Source: Syntrophorhabdaceae bacterium PtaU1.Bin034 (GTDB lineage Bacteria > Desulfobacterota_G > Syntrophorhabdia > Syntrophorhabdales > WCHB1-27). From it: a stretch of DNA of 10,254 nt. The notes below the pieces were generated by a model, which made no database searches, was not told the DNA's origin, and saw only the letters and a program-made list of their open reading frames with translations. Location of the stretch: positions 1 to 10,254 of the forward strand of contig MVRP01000148.1 in assembly GCA_002067405.1 (NCBI GenBank), given 5' to 3'. Positions 1-6,320 of this stretch are shown piece after piece. The number at the start of each line of letters is the position of its first letter. The stretch's first letter is position 1. The position numbers were made by a program, and so were the translations under genes.

Positions 1-1
1 G

Positions 2-85
2 GCGGTGAAGAAGAACGTGATCCGCCTGCTCGCAAGCACGAGGATGCTGGAACTGAACATAAGCGATGCGAAAGAGGTTCTGTGA
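2..85 (+). CDS. C-terminal end of an unidentified protein (5' end outside the window)
   Basis: An open frame enters from the left edge and ends at TGA 83-85. The 27 visible residues end in the sequence SDAKEVL and have the charged, Leu-rich look of a C-terminal helix; no family can be named from so little. That this is a real gene end is supported by the strong rho-independent terminator that starts 21 bases after the stop. The next gene has its own promoter, so this one closes a separate upstream transcription unit. Confidence 0.55.
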   Translation, partial: AVKKNVIRLLASTRMLELNISDAKEVL

Positions 86-106
86 AGGCCGATTCCGATT
101 ACCCTA

Positions 107-146
107 CCGAAGGGGCGGCTTTTGAGCCGTTCCTTCGGTTTTTTTT
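107..146 (+). terminator. Rho-independent terminator of the upstream gene
   Basis: Bases 107-120 pair with 125-138 in a 14-bp stem (outer arm CCGAAGG with CCTTCGG, inner arm CGGCT with AGCCG, two G-T pairs between them) closed by a 4-base loop, TTTG. The stem is followed directly by eight T (139-146). All the parts of an intrinsic terminator are present. Its T-tract ends next to the -35 box of the following promoter, so the two units are packed end to end. Confidence 0.93.
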
Positions 147-147
147 C

Positions 148-176
148 TTGAGAAGCGGGAAGAAGCGGGATATAAT
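148..176 (+). promoter_or_regulatory. Sigma70-type promoter of the L,D-transpeptidase gene
   Basis: TTGAGA (148-153, five of six consensus bases) and TATAAT (171-176, perfect) are separated by the ideal 17 bp. The spacer lies within a perfect 10-bp tandem duplication, AGAAGCGGGA at 151-160 and 161-170. Transcription would be expected to start near 182-184, only about ten bases before the ATG at 194, leaving a very short leader. Confidence 0.75.
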
Positions 177-193
177 CGGCGCGAGAATCAGGC

Positions 194-712
194 ATGCGCG
201 CAGGCTTCAGGTTTTTCATCCCCTTCTGTTCAATTCTTCTGGCCGTCCTCATGCCTTTCTTCTGTGGTTCAGAGGAAGCGGCACCCATTAAAGCCGACAG
301 GGTTTACGTGTCAAAGGGCAAGAGGCTCCTTATGCTCATGAAGGGCGATGAGGTGTTGAAGCAATATCATATTGCCCTCGGGGGAGAGCCCAAAGGCCAC
401 AAAACCCGGCTGGGCGATTCAAGAACACCGGAGGGAGATTATTTTTTGGACCGGAGAAATCCGAAGAGCAAGTTCCACCTGTCCATGCACATTTCCTATC
501 CGAACGAGAACGATATTCTTGCCGCCCGCGAGCTCGGGGTGGAGCCAGGGGGCAATATCATGATCCATGGTCTGCCCGAAGGCAAGGCATGGGTGGGGTC
601 CCTGCACACGCTCCTTAACTGGACAGACGGATGCATTGCCGTGACAAACGAGGAAATGGACGAGATTTGGAGGTATGTGCCCGACGGAACGCCCATCAGG
701 ATTGAATTTTAG
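194..712 (+). CDS. Exported L,D-transpeptidase family protein (YkuD domain)
   Basis: The 172-residue product has an N-terminal hydrophobic export segment (about residues 6-24) after two Arg, then a single YkuD catalytic domain (about 36-172). Visible family marks are the early GDSRTPEG stretch (75-82), SYPNEND (101-107), HG at 125-126 and the active-site loop TDGCIAV (144-150) with nucleophile Cys147. YkuD enzymes act outside the inner membrane, forming or cutting L,D peptide links in peptidoglycan or between peptidoglycan and protein through an acyl-Cys intermediate. There is no LysM or other wall-binding domain, as in YafK-like members. Cys24 follows the hydrophobic segment, but the preceding PFF is a poor lipobox, so a lipoprotein is unlikely. 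The ATG at 194 lies close behind a good promoter and lacks a strong ribosome binding site; the next ATG (251) would destroy the signal segment. Confidence 0.9.
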   Translation: MRAGFRFFIPFCSILLAVLMPFFCGSEEAAPIKADRVYVSKGKRLLMLMKGDEVLKQYHIALGGEPKGHKTRLGDSRTPEGDYFLDRRNPKSKFHLSMHISYPNENDILAARELGVEPGGNIMIHGLPEGKAWVGSLHTLLNWTDGCIAVTNEEMDEIWRYVPDGTPIRIEF

Positions 713-765
713 CGTTTTCTCTTGCTTTTGGAGTAAATGGACTTAGAATCTCACAAGGAGCGATC

Positions 766-1104
766 ATGCATATTCTCATCAACTGGTTCGTAATGACCGT
801 CGCCATTCTGATTTCTGCCTATCTTCTTCCCGGCGTTCTCGTGAGAAGTTTTTTTGCCGCTGTTGTTACCGCTCTTGTTCTCGGCCTCGTCAACGCAGTT
901 GTCAGGCCGATCCTCATAATCTTCACCCTCCCTCTTACCATTTTGAGCCTCGGACTTTTCATCTTCGTGCTTAACGCCCTCCTCGTTCTCCTTGTGAGCG
1001 CCATTGTTCCGGGGTTCGAAGTCCGCAACTTCTGGTGGGCGCTTCTGTTCACTCTCGTTTTTTCTATCGTAAGCTTTGTACTGCACAAAATAGTTCCGGT
1101 TTAA
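766..1104 (+). CDS. Phage holin family 4 / YvlD-type small membrane protein
   Basis: The product has 112 residues, almost all hydrophobic, with about four membrane helices (roughly 3-21, 28-45, 49-80 as one long or two short helices, and 88-108). The signature of Pfam family Phage_holin_4_2 (PF04020) is clear: NAVVRP (43-48), then TLPLT (54-58), SLGLF (61-65) and VPGFEV (81-86) before the last helix. Despite the family name, these chromosomal proteins are not known lysis holins; YvlD-like members are often tied to envelope stress, and the exact role is unknown. AAGGAG at 755-760 lies 5 bases before the ATG. A possible weak promoter (TTGCTT 722-727, TAGAAT 744-749) would start too near the binding site to be convincing, so co-transcription with the L,D-transpeptidase, 53 bases upstream, is at least as likely. 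Confidence 0.88.
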   Translation: MHILINWFVMTVAILISAYLLPGVLVRSFFAAVVTALVLGLVNAVVRPILIIFTLPLTILSLGLFIFVLNALLVLLVSAIVPGFEVRNFWWALLFTLVFSIVSFVLHKIVPV

Positions 1105-1215
1105 CCTGTGTCCGCACCATACCTTGTGCACATGGCCTGTTTAAGAAGACAACCGAAGGTCCGATAACACTCTTTGCAGGGGAAGAACAGAGACCGGATG
1201 CAAGGAGAAGAGAAG

Positions 1216-2469
1216 GTGAACGCCGAACCGGTGAATGATATTTTTGTTGCGCGGCAGCCCATTTTCGATCCGAAGCAAAACGTGTTGGCATACGAACTGC
1301 TGTACCGCAGCTCCATGAAGAATACCTATGACGCCACTGACGCTACTTCGGCGACCCTGGACGTCATGCGGAACGCTTTTCTGATGCTTGGACCACAACT
1401 AATAGGCACGAAAAAGGCCTTCATAAATTTCAATCGCGATCTCCTGAACAAAAGGAGCGCTTTCAGCTTGCGCCCTGAGTCCACGGTCATTGAAATCCTC
1501 GAGGACGTGGAGGTCGACGATTCGATCGTGGCGGCCTGCCGGGAATTGAAGGGCGCGGGCTATGTTCTCGCTCTGGATGACTTTGATCAGAAGAACAGAT
1601 CGACCGAAGCCCTCATCAGCCTTGCCGACATCATAAAAGTAGATTTCCGGTCAACCACCCCGGAGCAACGAAAGGCGATCGTTGCATCCAACAAAAACAA
1701 AAAAATCCAGTTTCTCGCAGAAAAGGTAGAGACAATTGAAGAATTCGAGGAAGCCAGAGAAATGGGCTACGTCTATTTTCAGGGCTATTTCTTCGGAAAG
1801 CCGGTAATAGTATCGGCGAAGAATATTCCGGGAAGCAAGCTCAACTATGTGAGAATGCTTTCCGAAATCAACCAGCCGGAGCTCGATTTTCGTAATCTCG
1901 AAAAAATCATCATGCAGGATACGTACTTCACGTACACCCTCCTGAATTACATGAACTCGGCCTATTTCAGTTTTCGCGACCACGTCACCTCGATCAGGCA
2001 GGCCCTTGTGTTTCTCGGCGAGCGGGAACTGAGAAAATGGGCCTCTCTCATCATTCTCACCTTCATAGGCGTTGACAGGCCTTCGCAGGTCGTCGTCACC
2101 TCCCTGGTAAGAGCCAAGTTTTGCGAGGCCCTGACGCACAAGACCGACCTTGCAGACAACGGATCGGAGCTCTTTATGATGGGCATGCTTTCGTTGTTGG
2201 ACGTTCTCGTCGGGCGGCCCCTCGCGGAAATCCTTGAGACCATGAATGTGTCAAAGGAGGTGAAAATAGGGCTCAAAGGGGGCAACAACCGTCACGGACA
2301 GCTCTTCCGGCTTGTCCTTGCCTACGAGAAGGCAGACTGGCAGGACGTAGACCTGTGGGCCGGGAAGTTGTCGCTGGACGTGAGCGGAATATCCGAAGCT
2401 TACCGTCGATCGGTTGAATGGGCCGACCAGGTATTTGAGGTGCAGCCGAGGACAATGCCTGTCAACTGA
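1216..2469 (+). CDS. EAL-HDOD signalling protein (YuxH/CdgJ type)
   Basis: From the GTG at 1216 the product has 417 residues. The start was chosen because AAGGAG (1202-1207) sits 8 bases upstream and only a short tail precedes the usual first motif, VARQPIFD (11-18); an ATG at 1198 and a TTG at 1174 are in frame but poorly placed. Residues about 8-196 form an EAL domain: ELL at 27-29 in place of EAL, Asn71, EILE (93-96), LDDFD (120-124, usually DDFG), Lys141 and Asp143, AEKVET (168-173) and QGYFFGKP (189-196). Most metal and catalytic positions of c-di-GMP phosphodiesterases seem kept, but in this two-domain class some members (Vibrio CdgJ) are inactive, so activity is open. Residues about 205-395 form an HDOD domain, an HD-like fold without the HD residues. 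Such proteins usually affect motility or surface behaviour. Confidence 0.92.
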   Translation: MNAEPVNDIFVARQPIFDPKQNVLAYELLYRSSMKNTYDATDATSATLDVMRNAFLMLGPQLIGTKKAFINFNRDLLNKRSAFSLRPESTVIEILEDVEVDDSIVAACRELKGAGYVLALDDFDQKNRSTEALISLADIIKVDFRSTTPEQRKAIVASNKNKKIQFLAEKVETIEEFEEAREMGYVYFQGYFFGKPVIVSAKNIPGSKLNYVRMLSEINQPELDFRNLEKIIMQDTYFTYTLLNYMNSAYFSFRDHVTSIRQALVFLGERELRKWASLIILTFIGVDRPSQVVVTSLVRAKFCEALTHKTDLADNGSELFMMGMLSLLDVLVGRPLAEILETMNVSKEVKIGLKGGNNRHGQLFRLVLAYEKADWQDVDLWAGKLSLDVSGISEAYRRSVEWADQVFEVQPRTMPVN

Positions 2470-2620
2470 TCCGTACTTCCTGCCGGTGATTTTCATCCGA
2501 TGAAATAACCACACCATCTGTCGAAGATTTCTTCCGTTCCCGGCTCCACCGCTGTCGCTCCGTGTTATTGGCGGCACGTCATCCAAATGCGGTCACCCTG
2601 TCTTCGCCACGCCGCTTCAA

Positions 2621-2648
2621 TTGACAAAAAAGAAAAGGTGTTTAGTTT
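2621..2648 (+). promoter_or_regulatory. Probable sigma70 promoter of the Gly/Ser-rich protein gene
   Basis: A perfect TTGACA (2621-2626) is followed after 16 bp by TAGTTT (2643-2648), a weak -10 match. The site lies in a 213-base gap and is the only good -35 box before a gene with a perfect ribosome binding site. The AT-rich stretch around it contrasts with the GC-rich flanks. Confidence 0.45.
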
Positions 2649-2682
2649 TTCAGTAATCACGCAATATAAGGAGGTGAAAAGC

Positions 2683-3009
2683 ATGAGGAACAGAGCGATT
2701 TTTATCTGGGTGCTCGTGATCGGCCTGATGGCGGCGTGGACCGTCGGAACGACGGACGCCCTCGCAGGAGGCAAGAAGAGTCAGGACCAGCAGAGCAGCG
2801 GCAGTCAGATGGGTGGCCAGAAAGACAGCGGCACTTCAAGCAGTCAGATGGGTGGCCAGAGCGAGAGCGGAACCACAAGCAGAGACATGGGCAAATCAGG
2901 AGCAGGCCCATCGGGTAGCCAGGGCGGCACGAGCGGCATGGGCAGCGGCAGCACATCGGGCGGCAGCAGCTCGGGAATGGGTACCGGAAGTTCAGGCGGA
3001 TCAAAATAG
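2683..3009 (+). CDS. Secreted Gly/Ser-rich low-complexity protein, unknown function
   Basis: The product has 108 residues. The start at 2683 is fixed by AAGGAGGTGA (2668-2677), a full 10-base complement to the 16S tail, 5 bases upstream. A clear signal peptide (positive MRNR, hydrophobic 5-21) ends in ALA at 26-28, giving a mature chain of about 80 residues. That chain has no Cys, almost no hydrophobic residues except Met, and is rich in Gly, Ser, Gln and Thr. The unit SQMGGQ occurs twice in a 13-residue repeat, and GMG/GSG/GGS runs fill the C-terminus. The DNA carries an identical 21-base copy pair at 2801-2821 and 2840-2860. The protein is probably disordered and periplasmic or extracellular. 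I recognise no family, and similar strings occur by convergence in many unrelated secreted proteins. The strong binding site suggests high expression. Confidence 0.8.
   Translation: MRNRAIFIWVLVIGLMAAWTVGTTDALAGGKKSQDQQSSGSQMGGQKDSGTSSSQMGGQSESGTTSRDMGKSGAGPSGSQGGTSGMGSGSTSGGSSSGMGTGSSGGSK
2801..2860 (+). repeat. Direct repeat inside the Gly/Ser-rich gene (39-bp period)
   Basis: A 21-base sequence starting GCAGTCAGATGGG at 2801 is repeated without a change at 2840. The 39-bp period equals 13 codons, so the repeat is in frame and encodes SQMGGQ plus flanking residues. This fits internal duplication of coding sequence rather than a regulatory repeat. Confidence 0.85.
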
Positions 3010-3070
3010 GCCAAGCTTAAGTCAAACCCCCCTTGGATTTTCCATTTTGGAAGTAAATGTTGCGACATAG

Positions 3071-3111
3071 CCCCATTCCACGGCGGAACATGTCTCCGTC
3101 GTGGAATGGGG
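3071..3111. repeat. 17-bp inverted repeat between convergent genes
   Basis: Bases 3071-3087 (starting CCCCATTCCACG) pair with 3095-3111 over 17 bp with only one G-T pair, around a 7-base loop, ACATGTC. It lies between the stop of the Gly/Ser-rich gene (3009, + strand) and the stop of the M24 peptidase gene (3180, - strand), where a bidirectional terminator would be expected. No T-tract follows the stem on either strand, so it is not a classic intrinsic terminator. It may still end or protect transcripts from both sides, or be a dispersed palindromic element. The rest of 3010-3179 shows nothing convincing. Confidence 0.8.
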
Positions 3112-3179
3112 AAGGGGGCCCTACGCAGGAAAGCAAAGGAAACCAAGGAGCGCCGGGTGCAAGGCGGGTCCGGGACAGG

Positions 3180-4379
3180 CTACAACCGTACGAGATCGAC
3201 AGGCGTGCCGGTGACACGCTCAAGCTTGTTTTTTCTCACAATGAAGTCTACCTCTATTCCGACCACGCCTTTTTGGGGGAAAACGAACTTGGGTTCAAAT
3301 GCAAAGACCATGCCCTCCTTAAGCATTGTCTTGTGGCGTGCCGTGACAACGGGAAGCTCATTAATCTCGAGACCGAGGCCGTGGCCGATGAACGTCACCT
3401 GCCCCGCACCGAATCCCATGAAGTGGTCTTCGAGCTTTGCCTTTTTTACTTTCTCGTAAGCCCTCGCGAACATCTCGGTACAGTCGATCCCCTCTTTCGC
3501 AAAAGTTTCCGTATCCTCAACGATCAGTCGCGCTGTCTCGTAAGGTTTCCGGAACATCTCATCCAGTTTCCCCAAGACGTAAGACCTGGTCTCATCCGTG
3601 ATATACCCATTGTAGCCGCCGCCGTAATCCACGATGACGGGAATGCCTCTCTCCGCCCTTTTCGTTGATGATCCTTGCCCGGTAGCAGGAGTGACGCCTA
3701 TGCCCGAGACCGGAACATCCCCCGCAGAAGGAACTGTCCCCGTGTAACCGGAGGTCACATAGAGGCTCATCATCTCCTGGTTGAGGCCTCTCATTCGCAG
3801 GAACCCCTGATGGCCGTGCTTTCTCCCCTCCGCCACAAGCTCGGCGTCAATATCCAGTTCCCTGGCACCCTCCCTGATCACGCCAGGCGCTTTCGCGAAT
3901 ATACGATCGCAGATCGCGCCCGACTTCCTTACCTGCTCGAGCTCAAAGGGGCTTTTTACGATCCTTAGCTCCTTTATCAGGCCGGAAATATCGGTGAAAT
4001 TCCCGAAGCCTGTGATGCTCTTGAATCTTTCAAAATTGGCAACGGGCACCACATCGAACTCCATGCCGCCCGTGCCTTTAAGGATTTTCTTGTCCCTGAT
4101 GATCTCCGCCATATTCTTGTCGGTCTTTATCCCCGTCACTTCAAGCGGCGTTTCTATCATGGCCCGGTCGAGGCTTCTCTGAACGAAGAAAAGAGGTTCC
4201 CCATCCAGCGGAACGACAAGTGTGCCTTTTTGAAGGGAGCCGGTGAAATAAAAGAGATCGACATTTTGCATGATCACGGCGAAATCGATGCCCGATGACG
4301 CCATCAGCTTCTTCAGATTGTCGATTCTTGCCTGGATTTCTTCCTTTGGGGTGAGATCACCCTCGAGCTGTGTCAACAT
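3180..4379 (-). CDS. M24 family metallopeptidase (Xaa-Pro dipeptidase-like)
   Basis: From the ATG at 4379 the product has 399 residues: a creatinase-type N-terminal domain (about 17-140) and a pita-bread catalytic domain (about 148-395). All five metal ligands of the M24 family can be placed: Asp251 (VDYGGG), Asp262 (TDETRSY), His333 (GHGLGLE), Glu362 (FEPKF) and Glu376 (GIEVDF). A working two-metal aminopeptidase or dipeptidase that removes residues next to Pro is therefore likely; the exact substrate cannot be read. The start lies 23 bases inside the 3' end of proS, with GGGAGGA within the proS coding sequence serving as ribosome binding site, so the two genes are probably co-transcribed and translationally coupled. 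An in-frame TTG at 4400 is a less likely start. No signal peptide is visible, so the enzyme should be cytoplasmic. Confidence 0.9.
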   Translation of the reverse strand: MLTQLEGDLTPKEEIQARIDNLKKLMASSGIDFAVIMQNVDLFYFTGSLQKGTLVVPLDGEPLFFVQRSLDRAMIETPLEVTGIKTDKNMAEIIRDKKILKGTGGMEFDVVPVANFERFKSITGFGNFTDISGLIKELRIVKSPFELEQVRKSGAICDRIFAKAPGVIREGARELDIDAELVAEGRKHGHQGFLRMRGLNQEMMSLYVTSGYTGTVPSAGDVPVSGIGVTPATGQGSSTKRAERGIPVIVDYGGGYNGYITDETRSYVLGKLDEMFRKPYETARLIVEDTETFAKEGIDCTEMFARAYEKVKKAKLEDHFMGFGAGQVTFIGHGLGLEINELPVVTARHKTMLKEGMVFAFEPKFVFPQKGVVGIEVDFIVRKNKLERVTGTPVDLVRL

Positions 4380-6066
4380 ATTCCATGATCCTCCCTGCAA
4401 TCTCTTCCTTTTTGACCTTTACCGGCTCTTTCAGGGTCCGTATCTTGATTTCCACATTCCCCTCCTTAAGGCCCCGTTCCCCGATGGTAACGCGGAAGGG
4501 AACGCCGATAAGGTCGCAATCCTTGAACTTGACCCCTGGTCTCTCGTCCCTGTCATCGAGGATCACATCGACCCCCTTGTCGAGAAGGGTTTTGTAGACC
4601 GTATCCGCTATTTCCATGCTTTCAGGATGCGAAGTATTGACAGGCAGCACTTCGACCTCGAAGGGGGCGATGGAGAAGGGCAATGCAATACCGTTCTCGT
4701 CATGGTTCTGCTCGATCGCTGCCGCCACGGTCCTGCCGACGCCAATCCCGTAGCAGCCCATGACCATGAGCCTGTCCTGTCCCGCCTGATCGAGAAAGGT
4801 AGCGTTCATGGCTTCGCTGTATTTCAGGCCCAGCTTGAATATGTGACCGACCTCGATCCCTTTTGTCGACGTAAGGCGTTCCTGGCAGCGGGGGCATGTG
4901 TCCCCTTCAGTGGCGACTTTCAGGTCGTAGTACCCCTCGACCTTGAAATCGCCTGTATTCACACCGACTATATGTATATCCTTTTCGTTGCCGCCCACAA
5001 CGAAATCCTGCATGGAGAGCAGGTCCTTGTCTGCAAAAAGCGGTATGTCGAGACCTATGGGGCCGGAGAAGCCCAGAGGTCCTCCGGTTGCCTCCTCGAT
5101 GACAGCCTCACTCGCCAGCTCCACGAACTTGAACGACAGGACGTTCTTCAGCTTGGTGGGGTTTATTTCCCTGTCCCCTGCCACAAGTGCGCCTACTGTG
5201 CCCTTGTCCGTAGTGAAAAGCAGGGTTTTGACCAGTTGACGGGGGGCGACATTGAGGAACCGGGCCACTTCCTCCACGCGTCTTTTCCCCGGGGTCTCCA
5301 CTTTCCTGTACGAGCCGCCGTCCCGCTTCTCTGCGGAGCCTGCAGCCCCCCCGACTTCGGCCCGCTCGAGGTTGGCCGCATAACCGCATGTGTCGCAGGA
5401 AATGATGATGTCCTCACCCGTGTCAGCGAGGACCATGAATTCGTGAGAGAATTTTCCGCCGATCTCCCCCGTATCCGCTTCAACGGCGCGGAACCGGAGG
5501 CCGCATCGCCTGAAGATGTTTTCATAGGCGTCAAACATCGCCATGTAGCTCTTTTCGGCGCCCTGTTCGTCGACATCAAAGCTGTAAGCGTCTTTCATGA
5601 GGAACTCCCTCGACCTCATCACGCCAAACCTCGGACGGATCTCATCCCGGAATTTCGTCTGAATCTGATAGAGGGTCACCGGAAGCTCGCGGTAAGACCG
5701 AATCTCCTTTCTTACCAGGTCCGTGATCACTTCCTCGTGGGTGGGGGCAAGGCAAAGCTCCCTGTCGTTCCGGTCCCGGAACCGCAGAAGCTCCTTTCCG
5801 TAAAATTCCCATCTTCCGCTCTCGACCCATAGCTCCTTCGGCTGAACAGCCGGCATGAGAATCTCCTGGGCACCCTTTCCGTTCATCTCTTCTCTTATGA
5901 TACGCTCGACTTTTCTGAGCGACTTCAGGCCTAAAGGCAACCAGGTGTATATGCCCGAGGAAAGTCTCCTTATAAAGCCGGCGCGCAGCATGAGCTTGTG
6001 GCTCACTACCTCCGCCTCCTTCGGGACCTCCTTCATGGTAGGAATGAATGTCTTCGAAAACAGCAT
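4357..6066 (-). CDS. proS: Proline--tRNA ligase, bacterial type with editing domain
   Basis: The 569-residue product matches the length and order of bacterial-type ProRS (E. coli about 572). It charges tRNA-Pro with proline in the cytoplasm. Class II motif 1 lies near 64-77, motif 2 spans about 138-165 (TKFRDEIRPRFG, then SREFLMKDAYSF), and motif 3 lies near 438-450 (CYGIGVGRT). The YbaK-like insertion that clears misacylated Ala-tRNA-Pro covers about 240-385, with its key Lys280 (QLVKTLLF) and a GFSGP loop (332-336). CxxC pairs occur at 224-227 and 391-394. The anticodon-binding domain runs from about 468 to 560. The ATG at 6066 gives the expected start and has AGGGGGT just upstream; an in-frame TTG at 6087 adds seven non-family residues. 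It heads a pair with the overlapping M24 peptidase gene. Confidence 0.98.
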   Translation of the reverse strand: MLFSKTFIPTMKEVPKEAEVVSHKLMLRAGFIRRLSSGIYTWLPLGLKSLRKVERIIREEMNGKGAQEILMPAVQPKELWVESGRWEFYGKELLRFRDRNDRELCLAPTHEEVITDLVRKEIRSYRELPVTLYQIQTKFRDEIRPRFGVMRSREFLMKDAYSFDVDEQGAEKSYMAMFDAYENIFRRCGLRFRAVEADTGEIGGKFSHEFMVLADTGEDIIISCDTCGYAANLERAEVGGAAGSAEKRDGGSYRKVETPGKRRVEEVARFLNVAPRQLVKTLLFTTDKGTVGALVAGDREINPTKLKNVLSFKFVELASEAVIEEATGGPLGFSGPIGLDIPLFADKDLLSMQDFVVGGNEKDIHIVGVNTGDFKVEGYYDLKVATEGDTCPRCQERLTSTKGIEVGHIFKLGLKYSEAMNATFLDQAGQDRLMVMGCYGIGVGRTVAAAIEQNHDENGIALPFSIAPFEVEVLPVNTSHPESMEIADTVYKTLLDKGVDVILDDRDERPGVKFKDCDLIGVPFRVTIGERGLKEGNVEIKIRTLKEPVKVKKEEIAGRIMEYVDTARG

Positions 6067-6092
6067 CGTTACCCCCTGTTTTTGCAATTATC

Positions 6093-6120
6093 GGGGCTCA
6101 GCGCCCCTTGCTATGCTGAG
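6093..6120 (-). promoter_or_regulatory. Competing hairpins in the proS leader
   Basis: In the leader just ahead of proS, GGGGC and GCCCC (6093-6107) form a 5-bp hairpin with a 5-base loop. The same bases can instead take part in CTCAGC-GCTGAG pairing (6097-6102 with 6115-6120). The two folds exclude each other, as in attenuation or translation-control leaders. There is no T-tract and no visible T-box, so a regulatory role is only a possibility. Confidence 0.25.
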
Positions 6121-6160
6121 GTGCAAAAGGAGATAGGGGGCGGAGGAGAAAATGCTTGTT

Positions 6161-6192
6161 CACCGTTGCCCCTCTGCCCCTTTGCACCGTTG
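6161..6192. repeat. Four tandem copies of a degenerate 8-bp repeat
   Basis: On the + strand the units are CACCGTTG, CCCCTCTG, CCCCTTTG and CACCGTTG, end to end, with a shared pattern of C-C-C at positions 1, 3 and 4 and T-G at positions 7 and 8. The outer two copies are identical. They lie in the 254-base gap between the rhodanese gene and proS, where no coding sequence is evident. Confidence 0.55.
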
Positions 6193-6282
6193 CTTCGGCA
6201 GTAATGCACCCCTACAACAAAAGGAAGAGGCGTTTTACTTGCCGGCAACCCGCTTGCAGGTGCCCCCGGGTCGCCCTTTCTA

Positions 6283-6302
6283 CTGCAGAAGTTATTCTAC
6301 AG
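6283..6302 (-). other. Stem-loop downstream of the selenorhodanese gene
   Basis: On the - strand CTGTAGAA and TTCTGCAG form an 8-bp stem with one G-U pair and loop TAAC, starting 18 bases after the TAG stop at 6321-6323. It has no T-tract, so it may be a weak or factor-dependent transcript end. Its position after the second stop rather than after the TGA agrees with the gene ending at 6321. Confidence 0.35.
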
Positions 6303-6320
6303 CTATCCTGCGATTGCGGG

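Noticed and set aside
1124..1131. TGTGCACA palindrome ahead of the EAL-HDOD gene as an operator
   Set aside because: An isolated 8-base palindrome is expected by chance in a window of this size and no promoter is evident beside it.
2489..2506. TTTCAT-CCG-ATGAAA hairpin after the EAL-HDOD gene
   Set aside because: It is a weak AT-rich 6-bp stem with a tight 3-base loop and no T-tract, not enough to call a terminator.
3011..3036. CCAAG-CTTGG pairing after the Gly/Ser-rich gene as an intrinsic terminator
   Set aside because: It has only five pairs around a 16-base loop, and the following T-run is short and broken.
4270..5832. A 520-codon open frame on the + strand opposite proS
   Set aside because: It is wholly antisense to a clear ProRS, has no recognisable domain and no binding site; long shadow frames are common in GC-rich genes.
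6161..6192. The 8-bp array as a CRISPR-like repeat
   Set aside because: Units are far too short, imperfect and without spacers.
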